Below, piece after piece: positions 23,774 through 32,921 of a DNA stretch of 64,000 nucleotides. The stretch is from Limosilactobacillus pontis (lineage in GTDB: Bacteria > Bacillota > Bacilli > Lactobacillales > Lactobacillaceae). Numbering within the stretch: the first letter of the stretch is position 1; each line of letters opens with the position of its first letter. The translations under genes were made by a program, and so were the position numbers. The notes below the pieces were generated by a model. It made no database searches and was not told the origin of the DNA. It saw only the letters and a list, made by a program, of their open reading frames with translations. Location of the stretch: contig NZ_PNFV01000001.1 in the NCBI RefSeq assembly GCF_002940945.1, positions 186,001 to 250,000 of the forward strand, given 5' to 3'.

Positions 23774-25219
23774 TTAACGCTTCTTACGCAACTTGCGGAG
23801 TTTCTTGATCCGCTTTTGCTTATCCTTCTTCATCTTCCGTGCCATCCGGTTCATTGCCATCTGTCCCATCTTGCCGCCGGGCATCTGACCACCGAACAGG
23901 TTTTCCATTCCACTCATGTTACCGTTGGTAACCTGCTTCATCATCTTACGCATCTGGTTGAACTGCTTGATCATTCGGTTAACCTCAACGATTGGCCGGC
24001 CGGAACCCGCTGCCAGACGCCGGCGCCGACTCGGATTCATCAGGTCGGGGTTCTCCCGTTCCGCTGGCGTCATCGAGAGAACGATCGCCCGGATATGGGC
24101 AAACTGCTTCGGGTCCAGGTTAACGTTCTTTAACGCCGGATTATTGGCCATTCCCGGCATCATCTTGAGGATGTTCTCCAGCGGCCCCATCTTGGTGACC
24201 TGGTCCATCTGAGCGAGGAAGTCGTTGTAGTCAAACGTGTTCTCCCGCATCTTATCCATGGTCTCCTGAGCCTGTTCCTCATCGAAGTTTTTCTGGGCCT
24301 TTTCGATCAGGGTCATCATATCCCCCATGCCCAGAATTCGCGAGGCCATCCGGTCGGGGTGGAAGACATCCAGATCTTCCATCTTTTCCCCTTCACCGAC
24401 GAACTTGATCGGCTTGCCAGTAACGGCCCGGATTGACATGGCGGCCCCACCACGGGTGTCACCATCAAGCTTGGTCAAAACCACCCCGGTGATGTCAAGC
24501 TTATCATCGAAGCCCTGGGCAGTGTTAACCGCGTTCTGTCCAGTCATCGCATCGATTACCAGGAGAATTTCATCCGGGTGAACCAGCTGCTTAATATTGG
24601 CCAGCTCGTCCATTAGCTGCTCATCGATCTGAAGCCGTCCGGCCGTATCAATGATCACATAGTCATTATGGTTCTGTTTGGCGACTTCCATCCCCTGACG
24701 CACGATCTCAACAGGGTCCACATCGGTCCCCTTCTCAAAGACCGGAACGTCAATCTGCGCAGCCACCTGCTGCAGCTGGGTAATGGCGGCAGGCCGGTAA
24801 ACGTCGGCCGCAATGAACAGCGGCCGGGCGTGGTTTTCGTTTTTTAAACGCAGTGCCAACTTGCCGGCCGTGGTCGTCTTCCCGGCCCCTTGGAGCCCAA
24901 CCATCATGATTACGGTTGGAATGTGAGCGGCCTTGTTGAGCGGCACAGCCTCCTCACCCATCAGTTCGGTCAGTTGGTCGTTGACAATCTTGACAATCTG
25001 CTGGGCTGGGTTCAAGCCCTTCAGCACCTCAGCCCCGGCGGCCTGTTCGCGGACCTTCTTTACAAAGTCCTTGACAACCGCGAAGTTAACATCGGCTTCC
25101 AAGAGGGCCAGGCGGATCTCCCGCATGGTTTCCCGGAGGTCGGCCTCCGTAACTTTGGGCTTGCGCCGTAGTTTTTCCATCGCCTTCTGCAGGCGTTCTG
25201 TTAATCCTTCAAATGCCAT
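23774..25219 (-). CDS. ffh: Signal recognition particle protein Ffh
   Basis: GTPase that binds signal sequences and 4.5S/6S RNA and delivers ribosomes to FtsY. The 481-residue protein has an N domain, a G domain (GLQGAGKTTTAGKLA near 109, DTAGRLQ, TKLDGDTRGG) and a Met-rich M domain with a Lys/Arg-rich tail. It lies 3 bases after ylxM and is likely cotranscribed with ftsY and ylxM. Confidence 0.98.
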   Translation of the reverse strand: MAFEGLTERLQKAMEKLRRKPKVTEADLRETMREIRLALLEADVNFAVVKDFVKKVREQAAGAEVLKGLNPAQQIVKIVNDQLTELMGEEAVPLNKAAHIPTVIMMVGLQGAGKTTTAGKLALRLKNENHARPLFIAADVYRPAAITQLQQVAAQIDVPVFEKGTDVDPVEIVRQGMEVAKQNHNDYVIIDTAGRLQIDEQLMDELANIKQLVHPDEILLVIDAMTGQNAVNTAQGFDDKLDITGVVLTKLDGDTRGGAAMSIRAVTGKPIKFVGEGEKMEDLDVFHPDRMASRILGMGDMMTLIEKAQKNFDEEQAQETMDKMRENTFDYNDFLAQMDQVTKMGPLENILKMMPGMANNPALKNVNLDPKQFAHIRAIVLSMTPAERENPDLMNPSRRRRLAAGSGRPIVEVNRMIKQFNQMRKMMKQVTNGNMSGMENLFGGQMPGGKMGQMAMNRMARKMKKDKQKRIKKLRKLRKKR

Positions 25220-25222
25220 TTG

Positions 25223-25564
25223 CTATTCTTCCTCCAAGCTTTCCAGATGGCCCACCAGTTCGTTGAGCCGGGCGTCATCCGGGTAGTGTGTGCGTACATA
25301 CTGTTGAATCTCGTCAGCCTGCTGGTTACGGGCCTGAAACTCCGCATACAGGTGCAGCTTGGCCTCGTAACTCTCGAGAATATTTTCTGTCCGCTTGATG
25401 TTGTCGTAGACCGCCTGCCGACTGATGTTGAAGTTCTCGGCAATCTCACCGAGCGAGTAGTCATTCCCGTAATAGAGGTCCATGTACTCGTTCTGCTTCT
25501 TGGTCAAAAGGGGCTGGTAGAACTCAAACAGGGAGTTGATCCGGTAATTCTTCTCGATTTCCAT
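25223..25564 (-). CDS. ylxM: YlxM/p13-like helix-turn-helix protein
   Basis: A 113-residue protein of the YlxM family, associated with the SRP pathway in Firmicutes. It has a sigma-70 region 4-like helix-turn-helix ([19 protein letters not shown]) and an acidic C-terminal helix. It sits between ftsY and ffh, as in Bacillus and Streptococcus. The exact function is unsettled; it may tune SRP activity. Confidence 0.93.
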   Translation of the reverse strand: MEIEKNYRINSLFEFYQPLLTKKQNEYMDLYYGNDYSLGEIAENFNISRQAVYDNIKRTENILESYEAKLHLYAEFQARNQQADEIQQYVRTHYPDDARLNELVGHLESLEEE

Positions 25565-25579
25565 ACTATCTCACCTTGC

Positions 25580-27169
25580 CTAATCGACGTCCACCAGGCC
25601 CTTGAAAAGGCCGTAGACAAAGTCGCTGGCGTCAAACTTCTGCAGGTCGTCCACCTTTTCGCCAAGACCGACATATTTAACAGGCAGGTGCAGCTCGCTC
25701 CGGATCGCCAGGACGATTCCCCCACGGGCAGTCCCGTCGAGCTTGGTCAAGACAATTCCCGTGACATCGGTACTCTGCTTGAAGAGCTTAGCCTGGTTCA
25801 AGGCATTCTGTCCAGTCGTAGCATCCAGAACCAGCAAGACCTCATGGGGAGCGTCCGGGATCTCCCGGGTTAAAATCCGTTTCATCTTGGCTAATTCCTT
25901 CATCAGGTTGACCTTGTTCTGCAACCGGCCAGCCGTGTCGACAAAGAGAATGTCGTAGTCTTCCTGCTTGGCCTTCTGGACCGCATCAAAGACAACCGCA
26001 GCTGGATCACCATTTTCCGGTCCGGTAACGATGTCAACCCCGTCTCGCTTGGCCCAGACATCCAGCTGCTCGGTGGCTCCAGCCCGGAAGGTATCGGCGG
26101 CCGCCAGCAGGACCTTCTTACCCTGCTTCTTGAAACGAGCCGCCATCTTGCCGATCGTGGTCGTCTTTCCGGCACCGTTGACCCCAACGAACATGATCAC
26201 CGTCGGGCCCTCCTTAGCCATATTGAGGTCCGGATTCTCATCTTTGCCGGCCTCATCGTAGAGGTCAACCATCTTCTCGATGATGACGTTGGAAACATCC
26301 TGCTTACTCTTGGCGTTTTCCAGTTTGACCTCTTCACGGAGCTCATCGCTGAGCTTCATCGCCATGTCATAGCCGACATCTGATTCAATCAGCATGTCCT
26401 CGAGGTCATCGAAAAAGTCCTCATCGACGTGGCGGAAGTTAGCCAGGAAGCGGTTGAGCCGGGCTCCAAAACCGGTCCGGGACTTGGCCAGACCACGGTC
26501 ATACTTCTGGGCGGCCTGGTCGGTCTCATCTTCAGGCTCACTGGATGGCGCCTCACTGGTCTCATCGGCGGCGGAAGCAGCTTCTTCAGCGGCAGCCGTG
26601 CTGCTTGCTACCGTTGCGGCTGACGTGGCTACATCCTCACTGCTTGGCGTCGTGTTGTCGTCTTCTGGGGCAGCGGACTCGGCACGATCGGATGCCGCGG
26701 ATACTGCCTTCTCCCGCGCCGCCGTTTCACTGGCCGCGGCAGAAACCGTGGTAGGCTGAACCGTAGCTGAGGACTGGAGGCTGGTCGCCGATTCAGGGGC
26801 CTCGGCTGATTCGACACTGGCTGTTGGCTCATTAGTTGCCGTTGATTCGGCACTGACCGTCGGCTGAGCGACCGCAGTTGGCTGGCCGCTTCTTATTGCC
26901 GACGTAGCACCGGTTGGCTGGGTACTTGCGGGTTCAGTTGCCTTCTTTTCAGGCGTGCTTGACTGCTGGTCAGCAATAGCAGCTGGCGTCGTTGAAGCCG
27001 CACTCGTTGCTTGGTCAACGCTTGCCGTTGGCTGCGAGGCAGCAGTCGGCTGGTCAGCCTGGCTGGCGGCCGATTCTGCGGGGGCACTCGGTTGCTGACT
27101 GGCGGCTGCACTGCTTTCCTGCTCTTTCTCCTTCTTCTTGTGACGGCGAAAAATATCAAATAATCCCAT
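25580..27169 (-). CDS. ftsY: SRP receptor FtsY with long low-complexity N-terminus
   Basis: Membrane-associated GTPase that docks Ffh-ribosome complexes. The NG domain is the C-terminal half (about 235-529): GVNGAGKTTTIGKMAARF, DTFRAGATEQL, DTAGRLQ, TKLDGTARGG. Residues about 15-225 are dominated by Ser, Ala, Thr, Gln, Pro and Glu in imperfect short repeats; B. subtilis FtsY (about 330 residues) lacks this. A short KKKEK patch at the N-terminus could bind membrane. Start ATG 27169 lies 2 bases after the smc stop. Function is certain; the role of the extension is unknown. Confidence 0.97.
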   Translation of the reverse strand: MGLFDIFRRHKKKEKEQESSAAASQQPSAPAESAASQADQPTAASQPTASVDQATSAASTTPAAIADQQSSTPEKKATEPASTQPTGATSAIRSGQPTAVAQPTVSAESTATNEPTASVESAEAPESATSLQSSATVQPTTVSAAASETAAREKAVSAASDRAESAAPEDDNTTPSSEDVATSAATVASSTAAAEEAASAADETSEAPSSEPEDETDQAAQKYDRGLAKSRTGFGARLNRFLANFRHVDEDFFDDLEDMLIESDVGYDMAMKLSDELREEVKLENAKSKQDVSNVIIEKMVDLYDEAGKDENPDLNMAKEGPTVIMFVGVNGAGKTTTIGKMAARFKKQGKKVLLAAADTFRAGATEQLDVWAKRDGVDIVTGPENGDPAAVVFDAVQKAKQEDYDILFVDTAGRLQNKVNLMKELAKMKRILTREIPDAPHEVLLVLDATTGQNALNQAKLFKQSTDVTGIVLTKLDGTARGGIVLAIRSELHLPVKYVGLGEKVDDLQKFDASDFVYGLFKGLVDVD

Positions 27170-27171
27170 TT

Positions 27172-30100
27172 CTACACCTTCTTCTGATTTTCTTTTTCAT
27201 TCATCGTATCAATCACATCGACCGAAACCATCCGCGAAACCCCGGATTCCTGCATAGTGACCCCGTACAGAACGTCAGCCCCCATCATTGTCCCCTTTCG
27301 GTGGGTAATGACAATGAATTGAGGGCCCGTCTTACCGAAACGGTTCAGGTACTGAGCAAAGCGCTGCACGTTGACCTCGTCTAAGGCTGCCTCGGGTTCG
27401 TCCAGGATTGCAAATGGTACCGGCCGCACCTTCAAGATCGCAAACAGAAGGGTGATAGCGGTCAGGGCCCGCTCACCCCCGGAGAGGAGGCTGAGGTGCT
27501 GGTTTTTCTTGCCAGGTGGCTGCGCCATGATGTCGATCCCCGTCGTTAACAAGTGGTCCGGGTCAGTCAGGATCAGCTTGGCCTGCCCACCACCAAAAAT
27601 TTGTTTGAAGGTTGCATCAAAGGCTGCCGAAACCTGTTTAAAGGTCCGGGTAAAGCGCTGTTCGACCTGACTATCCATCTCACCCATCGTCTGGTTGAGC
27701 TGCTTGCGGGCCGCCAGTAGGTCGTCCTGCTGGCCCTTGAGAAAGTCATAATGCTTCTTGACCCGGTCATACTCAGCGATCGAGCCAACGTTGACATCGC
27801 CCAGTTCGGCCAATCCGCGCCGCAGTAGTTTCAACTGACGGGCAAGCTGGTCATCGTCCAGGTCGCTAATATTCTGCCGGGCCGCATCAATCGTCAGCTG
27901 GTATTGCTCATTCAAATGGTTGAGCAGCTGATCCAGCCGGCTTTCACTGCGTGCCTGCTGGGCCTTGAGGTCACCAGCATCATCACTGGCCGCCTGTTGA
28001 AGGGCGGCGGTCCGCTGGTGTTGGTCCTCCTGAATGGCCAGGTCATCGTCCAAACTGGTCAGTTGCTGGTCAGCTTCTTCGACCTGGTGCTTACTCTTGC
28101 TCAGCTGCTTCTGGGCATCCTGCAGGGCGGTCTGCTGGGCCGCCGTTGCGGAATGATCATCGTTCATCGCCGCTGCCAATACCGTCAGCTGATCCTTGAC
28201 CCGGGTCAAAGCTGCCTGAGTGTCGGTGACCGTCTGACGGGCCGCCGCCAGCTGGTGTTGGAATTGCTGCTTGCGCTCGGCCGCTACTGCTAACCACTGC
28301 TCCATCTGGTGAAGCTCTTCGTTTTGGGCTGAAGCGTTAGTTTCAAGGTCGTGGATCTGGGCAGTCAGCTTGTCGATCCCCTGCTTGGTGACCTGCTGCT
28401 GCTGGATCACCTTATTCTCCTTTGCCTTCAGCTGGGCAACCTGATCTTGGTCACTCTTGACTTGACTCCCTTGTTGAGCCGCCTGAGATTGGAGGGCCTG
28501 GATCTGACGATCAAGGTCCTGGAGCCGGTCAGCCAATATCGTCAGCTGAGACTGGGCGGTATGCTGGTCAAGCTGGGCCGTATGAAGTTGTTCCTGCAGG
28601 GTGGCTAACTGCTGATCGAGCTTATCGTGCTGGGCCTTTAGCTCAGCTACGCGCTGCTCGGTCTGGCTAACCTGATCCTCCTGTTGGTCAAGGAGGTCAG
28701 CCAGCTGCTTGCCAAGCTGCTTTTGAGTCAGCAGACCGTGCTGGCGATGCCGGTTGGCCCCACCAGTCATCGCCCCGCTGGCGTTGATCAGCTGGCCATC
28801 CAGGGTAACAACCCGAAGCTGGTGGTGCCCAGCCCGAGAAATTGCCGTAGCGTGATCGAGATTATCGGCCACGACCGTGTTTCCAAGCAGGTAGTCGGCT
28901 ACCACTTGGAACTGAGGATCGAATTGGATCAGATCAACGGCCCGACCGACGACACCTGGTAGCGTCGCCACGTGGTTCCAGGAACCAGCAGGTCGACGCT
29001 GAATTAAGGTGTCAAGCGGCAGGATCGTCGCCCGACCGCCCCGGTGCTGGACCAGGTAGCTGATTATCCGCTTCCCAGTTGACTGCTGGTCAACTACCAG
29101 CTGCTGAAGCTGGCCGCCGAGGACGGTTTCAATGGCCGTTGTCAACTTGGCAGGCACATCAAAGAGCTCACTGACCGGTCCTGCTAATCCCGGAAAATTC
29201 TGCCGGTTTTGTAGAACGGTTCGGACCCCTTGGTAGTAACCAGCATACTCCTCACTCATCGCCCGGTAGTTCTTGATCCGAGCCTTGGTAGAATGGACAT
29301 CCCCCAGGGCCGCGTACCAATCACGCTGGGCCTGCTGGTACTGCTGGCTGATCGTCGTCAGTTGGCGATTCAGGCTGGTCACCTGATCCTGAAATTGGGT
29401 CACCTGCTGGTTCAAACGGTCGTTCTCCTGACGCTGGCCCTGCTGGGCATCCTTCAGTTTCGTCAGTTGGGCTTGCTTATCTTGAAGCTCGCTACTGTTC
29501 TGGTTCTGCTGGCTGACCCGCTGCTCATGGCTCCGCTTCAGGAAGGCCTGCTGGTTGTGCACAGTCGTCAGCTCCTGCATCAGGTTGATCTGCTGGTTGC
29601 GCAGGTCACCCAGCTGTTTGTTCAACGCCTGGATCCGTTCGGCACTGCTCATCCGTTGGGCAGCGTCGTAGTCGGCTTGGTGCTGGTCAATTTCCTGTTG
29701 ATGGGCCGCTAATTGTTCTTCGGCAGCCTGCTGGGCTTGTTCGGCGTCCTTCAGCTGGGCGGTTAGTTGATCAGCCTGGTCGTTAAGGCGGCGCTGATCG
29801 GCCAGCTGCTGGTCCCGCTTCATGGAAAACATTGACTGCTCATTTTTTAATTGGGCAATTTTCTCCGTCTGGGCCAAAATTTCCTGCTGGGCAGCGTCTT
29901 TCTGCTTGAGCAGGGCCGCGCGCCGCTGCTTCAGTTTGGTCAGCATGGCATCAACCTTCGTCTGTTGGGCCTGGTAATCGGCCACCAGTTTAGCAGTCTG
30001 CCGGTACTTGGCCTGAACCGTGGCGAAGTGGTCACGCTCCCGGTCATACCGACGGACGGTCTGGGTCCGGTCGAGCAAGTCAAACTGCTTCTTCTGCTCC

Positions 30101-30747
30101 AGGTAGTCTTTGGCCAGGGCACTCTCGTCAGCCAGCGGTTCCAACTGCCGAGACAGCTCACTGATGATGTCATTAACCCGGTTAAGATTGTCCATCGTCG
30201 CCGTCAGCCGTTTCTCGGCGGTCTCCTTGTTCTTCTTGTACTTGGCCACTCCGGCCACCGTCTCGATAATCCCGCGCCGGTCCACTGGTTTGCCGTTGAA
30301 AACCGCAGCCACCCGGCCCTGGGAGATAATCGAAAACGATTCCCGTCCCAGTCCAGAGTCGATAAAGAGGTCGGTAATGTCCTTCAAGCGTACCTTCTGA
30401 CCGTTGATCAGGTACTCACTGTCCCCGTTGCGGTAGAGTTTCCGGGTGATTGTCAGCTCGCGGAAGTCGCTGGCCAGATAATGGTCGCTGTTGTCCAGGG
30501 TGATCGAAACCAGGGCCCGGTTCAGCGGCTGTCGGTCCGCAGCTCCGTTAAAGATGACATCGGCCATCTTGTCACCACGCAGGTGCCGAGCCGACTGCTC
30601 ACCCATCACCCAGCGAATCGCCTCGATAATGTTGCTTTTGCCGCTACCGTTAGGACCAATGATCCCGGTCATCCCCGGTTCAAACTTGATCGTGGTCTTC
30701 TGGGCAAACGACTTAAAGCCGTCTAACGTTAAAGACAATAACTGCAT
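27172..30747 (-). CDS. smc: Chromosome partition protein SMC
   Basis: ATPase that loops and organises the chromosome with ScpA/ScpB. The 1191-residue protein has an N-terminal Walker A (GPNGSGKSNIIEAI, 32-45), two long Gln/Asp/Leu-rich coiled coils separated by a hinge (about 510-660, GGRATILPLDTL and GGANR), and a C-terminal ABC signature LSGGERALTA followed by LDEPEAALDE. Full length and intact. Order rnc-smc-ftsY as in Bacillus. Confidence 0.98.
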   Translation of the reverse strand: MQLLSLTLDGFKSFAQKTTIKFEPGMTGIIGPNGSGKSNIIEAIRWVMGEQSARHLRGDKMADVIFNGAADRQPLNRALVSITLDNSDHYLASDFRELTITRKLYRNGDSEYLINGQKVRLKDITDLFIDSGLGRESFSIISQGRVAAVFNGKPVDRRGIIETVAGVAKYKKNKETAEKRLTATMDNLNRVNDIISELSRQLEPLADESALAKDYLEQKKQFDLLDRTQTVRRYDRERDHFATVQAKYRQTAKLVADYQAQQTKVDAMLTKLKQRRAALLKQKDAAQQEILAQTEKIAQLKNEQSMFSMKRDQQLADQRRLNDQADQLTAQLKDAEQAQQAAEEQLAAHQQEIDQHQADYDAAQRMSSAERIQALNKQLGDLRNQQINLMQELTTVHNQQAFLKRSHEQRVSQQNQNSSELQDKQAQLTKLKDAQQGQRQENDRLNQQVTQFQDQVTSLNRQLTTISQQYQQAQRDWYAALGDVHSTKARIKNYRAMSEEYAGYYQGVRTVLQNRQNFPGLAGPVSELFDVPAKLTTAIETVLGGQLQQLVVDQQSTGKRIISYLVQHRGGRATILPLDTLIQRRPAGSWNHVATLPGVVGRAVDLIQFDPQFQVVADYLLGNTVVADNLDHATAISRAGHHQLRVVTLDGQLINASGAMTGGANRHRQHGLLTQKQLGKQLADLLDQQEDQVSQTEQRVAELKAQHDKLDQQLATLQEQLHTAQLDQHTAQSQLTILADRLQDLDRQIQALQSQAAQQGSQVKSDQDQVAQLKAKENKVIQQQQVTKQGIDKLTAQIHDLETNASAQNEELHQMEQWLAVAAERKQQFQHQLAAARQTVTDTQAALTRVKDQLTVLAAAMNDDHSATAAQQTALQDAQKQLSKSKHQVEEADQQLTSLDDDLAIQEDQHQRTAALQQAASDDAGDLKAQQARSESRLDQLLNHLNEQYQLTIDAARQNISDLDDDQLARQLKLLRRGLAELGDVNVGSIAEYDRVKKHYDFLKGQQDDLLAARKQLNQTMGEMDSQVEQRFTRTFKQVSAAFDATFKQIFGGGQAKLILTDPDHLLTTGIDIMAQPPGKKNQHLSLLSGGERALTAITLLFAILKVRPVPFAILDEPEAALDEVNVQRFAQYLNRFGKTGPQFIVITHRKGTMMGADVLYGVTMQESGVSRMVSVDVIDTMNEKENQKKV

Positions 30748-30767
30748 TTGTCGCTTTCACTCACCTA

Positions 30768-31469
30768 TTAATTGTTTTGCTTGCGGAACTTATTCAGGGC
30801 GTTTTGGGCCGCCTGCATTTCGGCGTGCTTCTTTGATGAACCGTGGCCGTCAGCAATGACCTGCCCGTCCACCTTCACGTTGACGTGGAACTCAGGGTCG
30901 TTTTCCGTCCCGGTCTCATCAAGCAGGTGGTACTCAATTTTGACGTCACCGTCGCGCTGGAGATATTCCTGAAGACTGGTCTTAGCATCAACAGCATGGT
31001 CGAACCAGCCCATGTCCAGCTTTGGAAAGATCACCCGGCGGACAAACTTCTCAACGGTCGGCCGCCCCTGGTCGAGGTAGAGAGCACCGACGAAGGATTC
31101 AAAGATGTCGCAGAGCAGACCGGGACGCTGGCGAGCGCCGGCCTTCTCCTCCCCCTTGCCTAAACGGATATACTGGTCAAAGTGGCATTCCTTGGCAAAT
31201 TTAGAGAAGCTATCCTCACACACCATTGCCGCCCGCAGCCGGGTTAGTTTCCCCTGTGGTAGCTCAGGGTAACGTTTGTAGATGTACTCTGAAACGATCA
31301 GTTCCAACACGGCATCGCCAAGAAATTCGATCCGCTCATAGAACTTCAGATTCTGATTAGGGTGTTCGTTGACGTACGAAGCCTGGGTAAAGGCCTCGGC
31401 CAACAGTTCCGGATCATCAAAATGAATATCAAATTCCTTGGCCAGGTAGTCTTGTAGTTCATTGATCAT
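30768..31469 (-). CDS. rnc: Ribonuclease III
   Basis: Double-strand-specific endonuclease for rRNA and mRNA processing. The 233-residue protein has the signature ERIEFLGDAVLELIVSEY (about 45-62), the second acidic cluster (DIFESFVGALYLD) and a C-terminal dsRNA-binding domain (GHGSSKKHAEMQAAQNAL). AGAAAGGAAA precedes the ATG. It starts the rnc-smc-ftsY run after acpP. Confidence 0.98.
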   Translation of the reverse strand: MINELQDYLAKEFDIHFDDPELLAEAFTQASYVNEHPNQNLKFYERIEFLGDAVLELIVSEYIYKRYPELPQGKLTRLRAAMVCEDSFSKFAKECHFDQYIRLGKGEEKAGARQRPGLLCDIFESFVGALYLDQGRPTVEKFVRRVIFPKLDMGWFDHAVDAKTSLQEYLQRDGDVKIEYHLLDETGTENDPEFHVNVKVDGQVIADGHGSSKKHAEMQAAQNALNKFRKQNN

Positions 31470-31555
31470 ATAAAATTATTTCCTTTCTGAATTATGTGTC
31501 TTAGCTAATTCTTCCCTATTATACTAGAGTTCTCGTCATTGCGCAGTTAATGAAA

Positions 31556-31587
31556 ATAAAAAAGCTCCATTTTTGGAGCTTTTTTGC
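31556..31587 (-). terminator. Terminator of acpP
   Basis: AAAAAAGCTCC pairs with GGAGCTTTTTT around a 6-base loop; it lies directly after the acpP stop. Confidence 0.9.
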
Positions 31588-31588
31588 T

Positions 31589-31840
31589 TTAGTTTGTGTG
31601 CTGTTCGATGTAGTCAACCACTTCACCGATCGTACTCAGCTTCTCGGCGTCTTCATCGTCGATTTCTGAGCCAAAGGTATCCTCAAGTTCCAGAACGAAT
31701 TCAACGAAGTCAATGGAGTCCGCGTCTAAGTCGGTCTTTAGGTTTAATTCATCGGTAATCTTGGCCCGATCAACATCAAAATGGTCGGCTACAATCTCGG
31801 AAACCTTGTCAAAGATTTCCTTTCTTCTATTATCAGCCAT
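31589..31840 (-). CDS. acpP: Acyl carrier protein
   Basis: Carries growing fatty-acyl chains on a 4'-phosphopantetheine arm. The 83-residue acidic helical protein has the attachment serine in DADSIDFVE (S42; Ile replaces the usual Leu of DSL). It follows plsX, linking acyl-ACP to phospholipid synthesis. A strong terminator follows, so rnc probably has separate transcription. Confidence 0.96.
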   Translation of the reverse strand: MADNRRKEIFDKVSEIVADHFDVDRAKITDELNLKTDLDADSIDFVEFVLELEDTFGSEIDDEDAEKLSTIGEVVDYIEQHTN

Positions 31841-31875
31841 TCTTATAACCTCACTTTATAAAATACTTCCTTATT

Positions 31876-32907
31876 CTATTCGTTTTTTCCTGACTTGTCC
31901 ACTTCAGGATTGGCAGTGAAGAAATCGACAGTCTTTTCAATCAGCTGAGCCTTCAGCATGGTGTGAATCTGGCCGATGGTGTTTTTGACGGCCAGGGCGT
32001 CGGCGGCTCCATGCGTTTTAACCACTGGTGCCTTCAGACCGAGCAAGACCGCACCACCATAGGTCGAGGTGTTCATTGTCTGGCCGATCTGGTGGAAGAC
32101 CGGTTTGAGCAGGAGGTAACCCAGTTTGGCCCGCAAACCGCCATTTAAGATTCCATGCTTGATCAGGGTCAGCATCATCTTGGCCGTTCCCTCAGTGGCC
32201 TTTAGGGCAGCATTGGCGGTCCAACCGTCGCTAACTACTACGTCGGCCTTGCCGTAGAGGAGATCGCCCGACTCAATATTGCCAATGAAGTTCAGATCGT
32301 CGCGGGCGTTGAGCTGCTGCCAAACTGCCTTATGGAGGGAGTCCCCCTTGTCCTCCTCAGCTCCATTGTTAAGCAGGGCAATCCGCGCGTTCGCCACCCC
32401 AAGGACGCTCTCAGCATAGAACTTACCCAGGTAGGCATACTGGAGGAGGTTCTTCTCCTTGCTCTCGGCGTTGGCCCCTGTATCAAGGTAGACAAAGCTG
32501 TGCCGGCTAGCACCAGGTTTGGCGATCGGCAGGACACTAGTCAGTCCCGGCCGATCGATCCCCTTGATTCGACCAACGATGAAGATCCCGGCAGCCAACA
32601 CTGCCCCGGTGTTGCCAGCGGAGAAGAAGGCGTCTGCTTCCCCTTTCTTAACAGCAGTAGCGGCTTTTACGATCGAGGAGTCCTTCTTGTGCCGGATCGC
32701 CCGGACCGGTTCCTCACCCATTGTGATATCGTCACTGGTTGGGATAATGGTCAGTCGCGTGTTGTTTTGGATCAGCGGCTTAATGGCATCAGGATTGCCA
32801 TAGAGGTTAAACTCCAGGTCGGGATACAGGTCACGGGCCTGTTCTACCCCTTCCACAATTACCTTGGGTGCGTTGTCGCCACCCATCGCATCAACTGCAA
32901 TTTTCAT
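31876..32907 (-). CDS. plsX: Phosphate acyltransferase PlsX
   Basis: Makes acyl-phosphate from acyl-ACP for glycerol-3-phosphate acylation by PlsY. The 343-residue protein begins AVDAMGGDNAPK and contains FFSAGNTGAVLAAG, LPIAKPG and LLGLKAPVVKTHG, all PlsX signatures. The ATG at 32907 has GGAGCG upstream. It lies between recG and acpP as in other lactobacilli. Confidence 0.98.
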   Translation of the reverse strand: MKIAVDAMGGDNAPKVIVEGVEQARDLYPDLEFNLYGNPDAIKPLIQNNTRLTIIPTSDDITMGEEPVRAIRHKKDSSIVKAATAVKKGEADAFFSAGNTGAVLAAGIFIVGRIKGIDRPGLTSVLPIAKPGASRHSFVYLDTGANAESKEKNLLQYAYLGKFYAESVLGVANARIALLNNGAEEDKGDSLHKAVWQQLNARDDLNFIGNIESGDLLYGKADVVVSDGWTANAALKATEGTAKMMLTLIKHGILNGGLRAKLGYLLLKPVFHQIGQTMNTSTYGGAVLLGLKAPVVKTHGAADALAVKNTIGQIHTMLKAQLIEKTVDFFTANPEVDKSGKNE

Positions 32908-32921
32908 AGTAGAATCGCTCC

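Noticed and set aside
29851..30726. 291-residue plus-strand frame
   Set aside because: Antisense to the N-terminal part of smc; no start signal.
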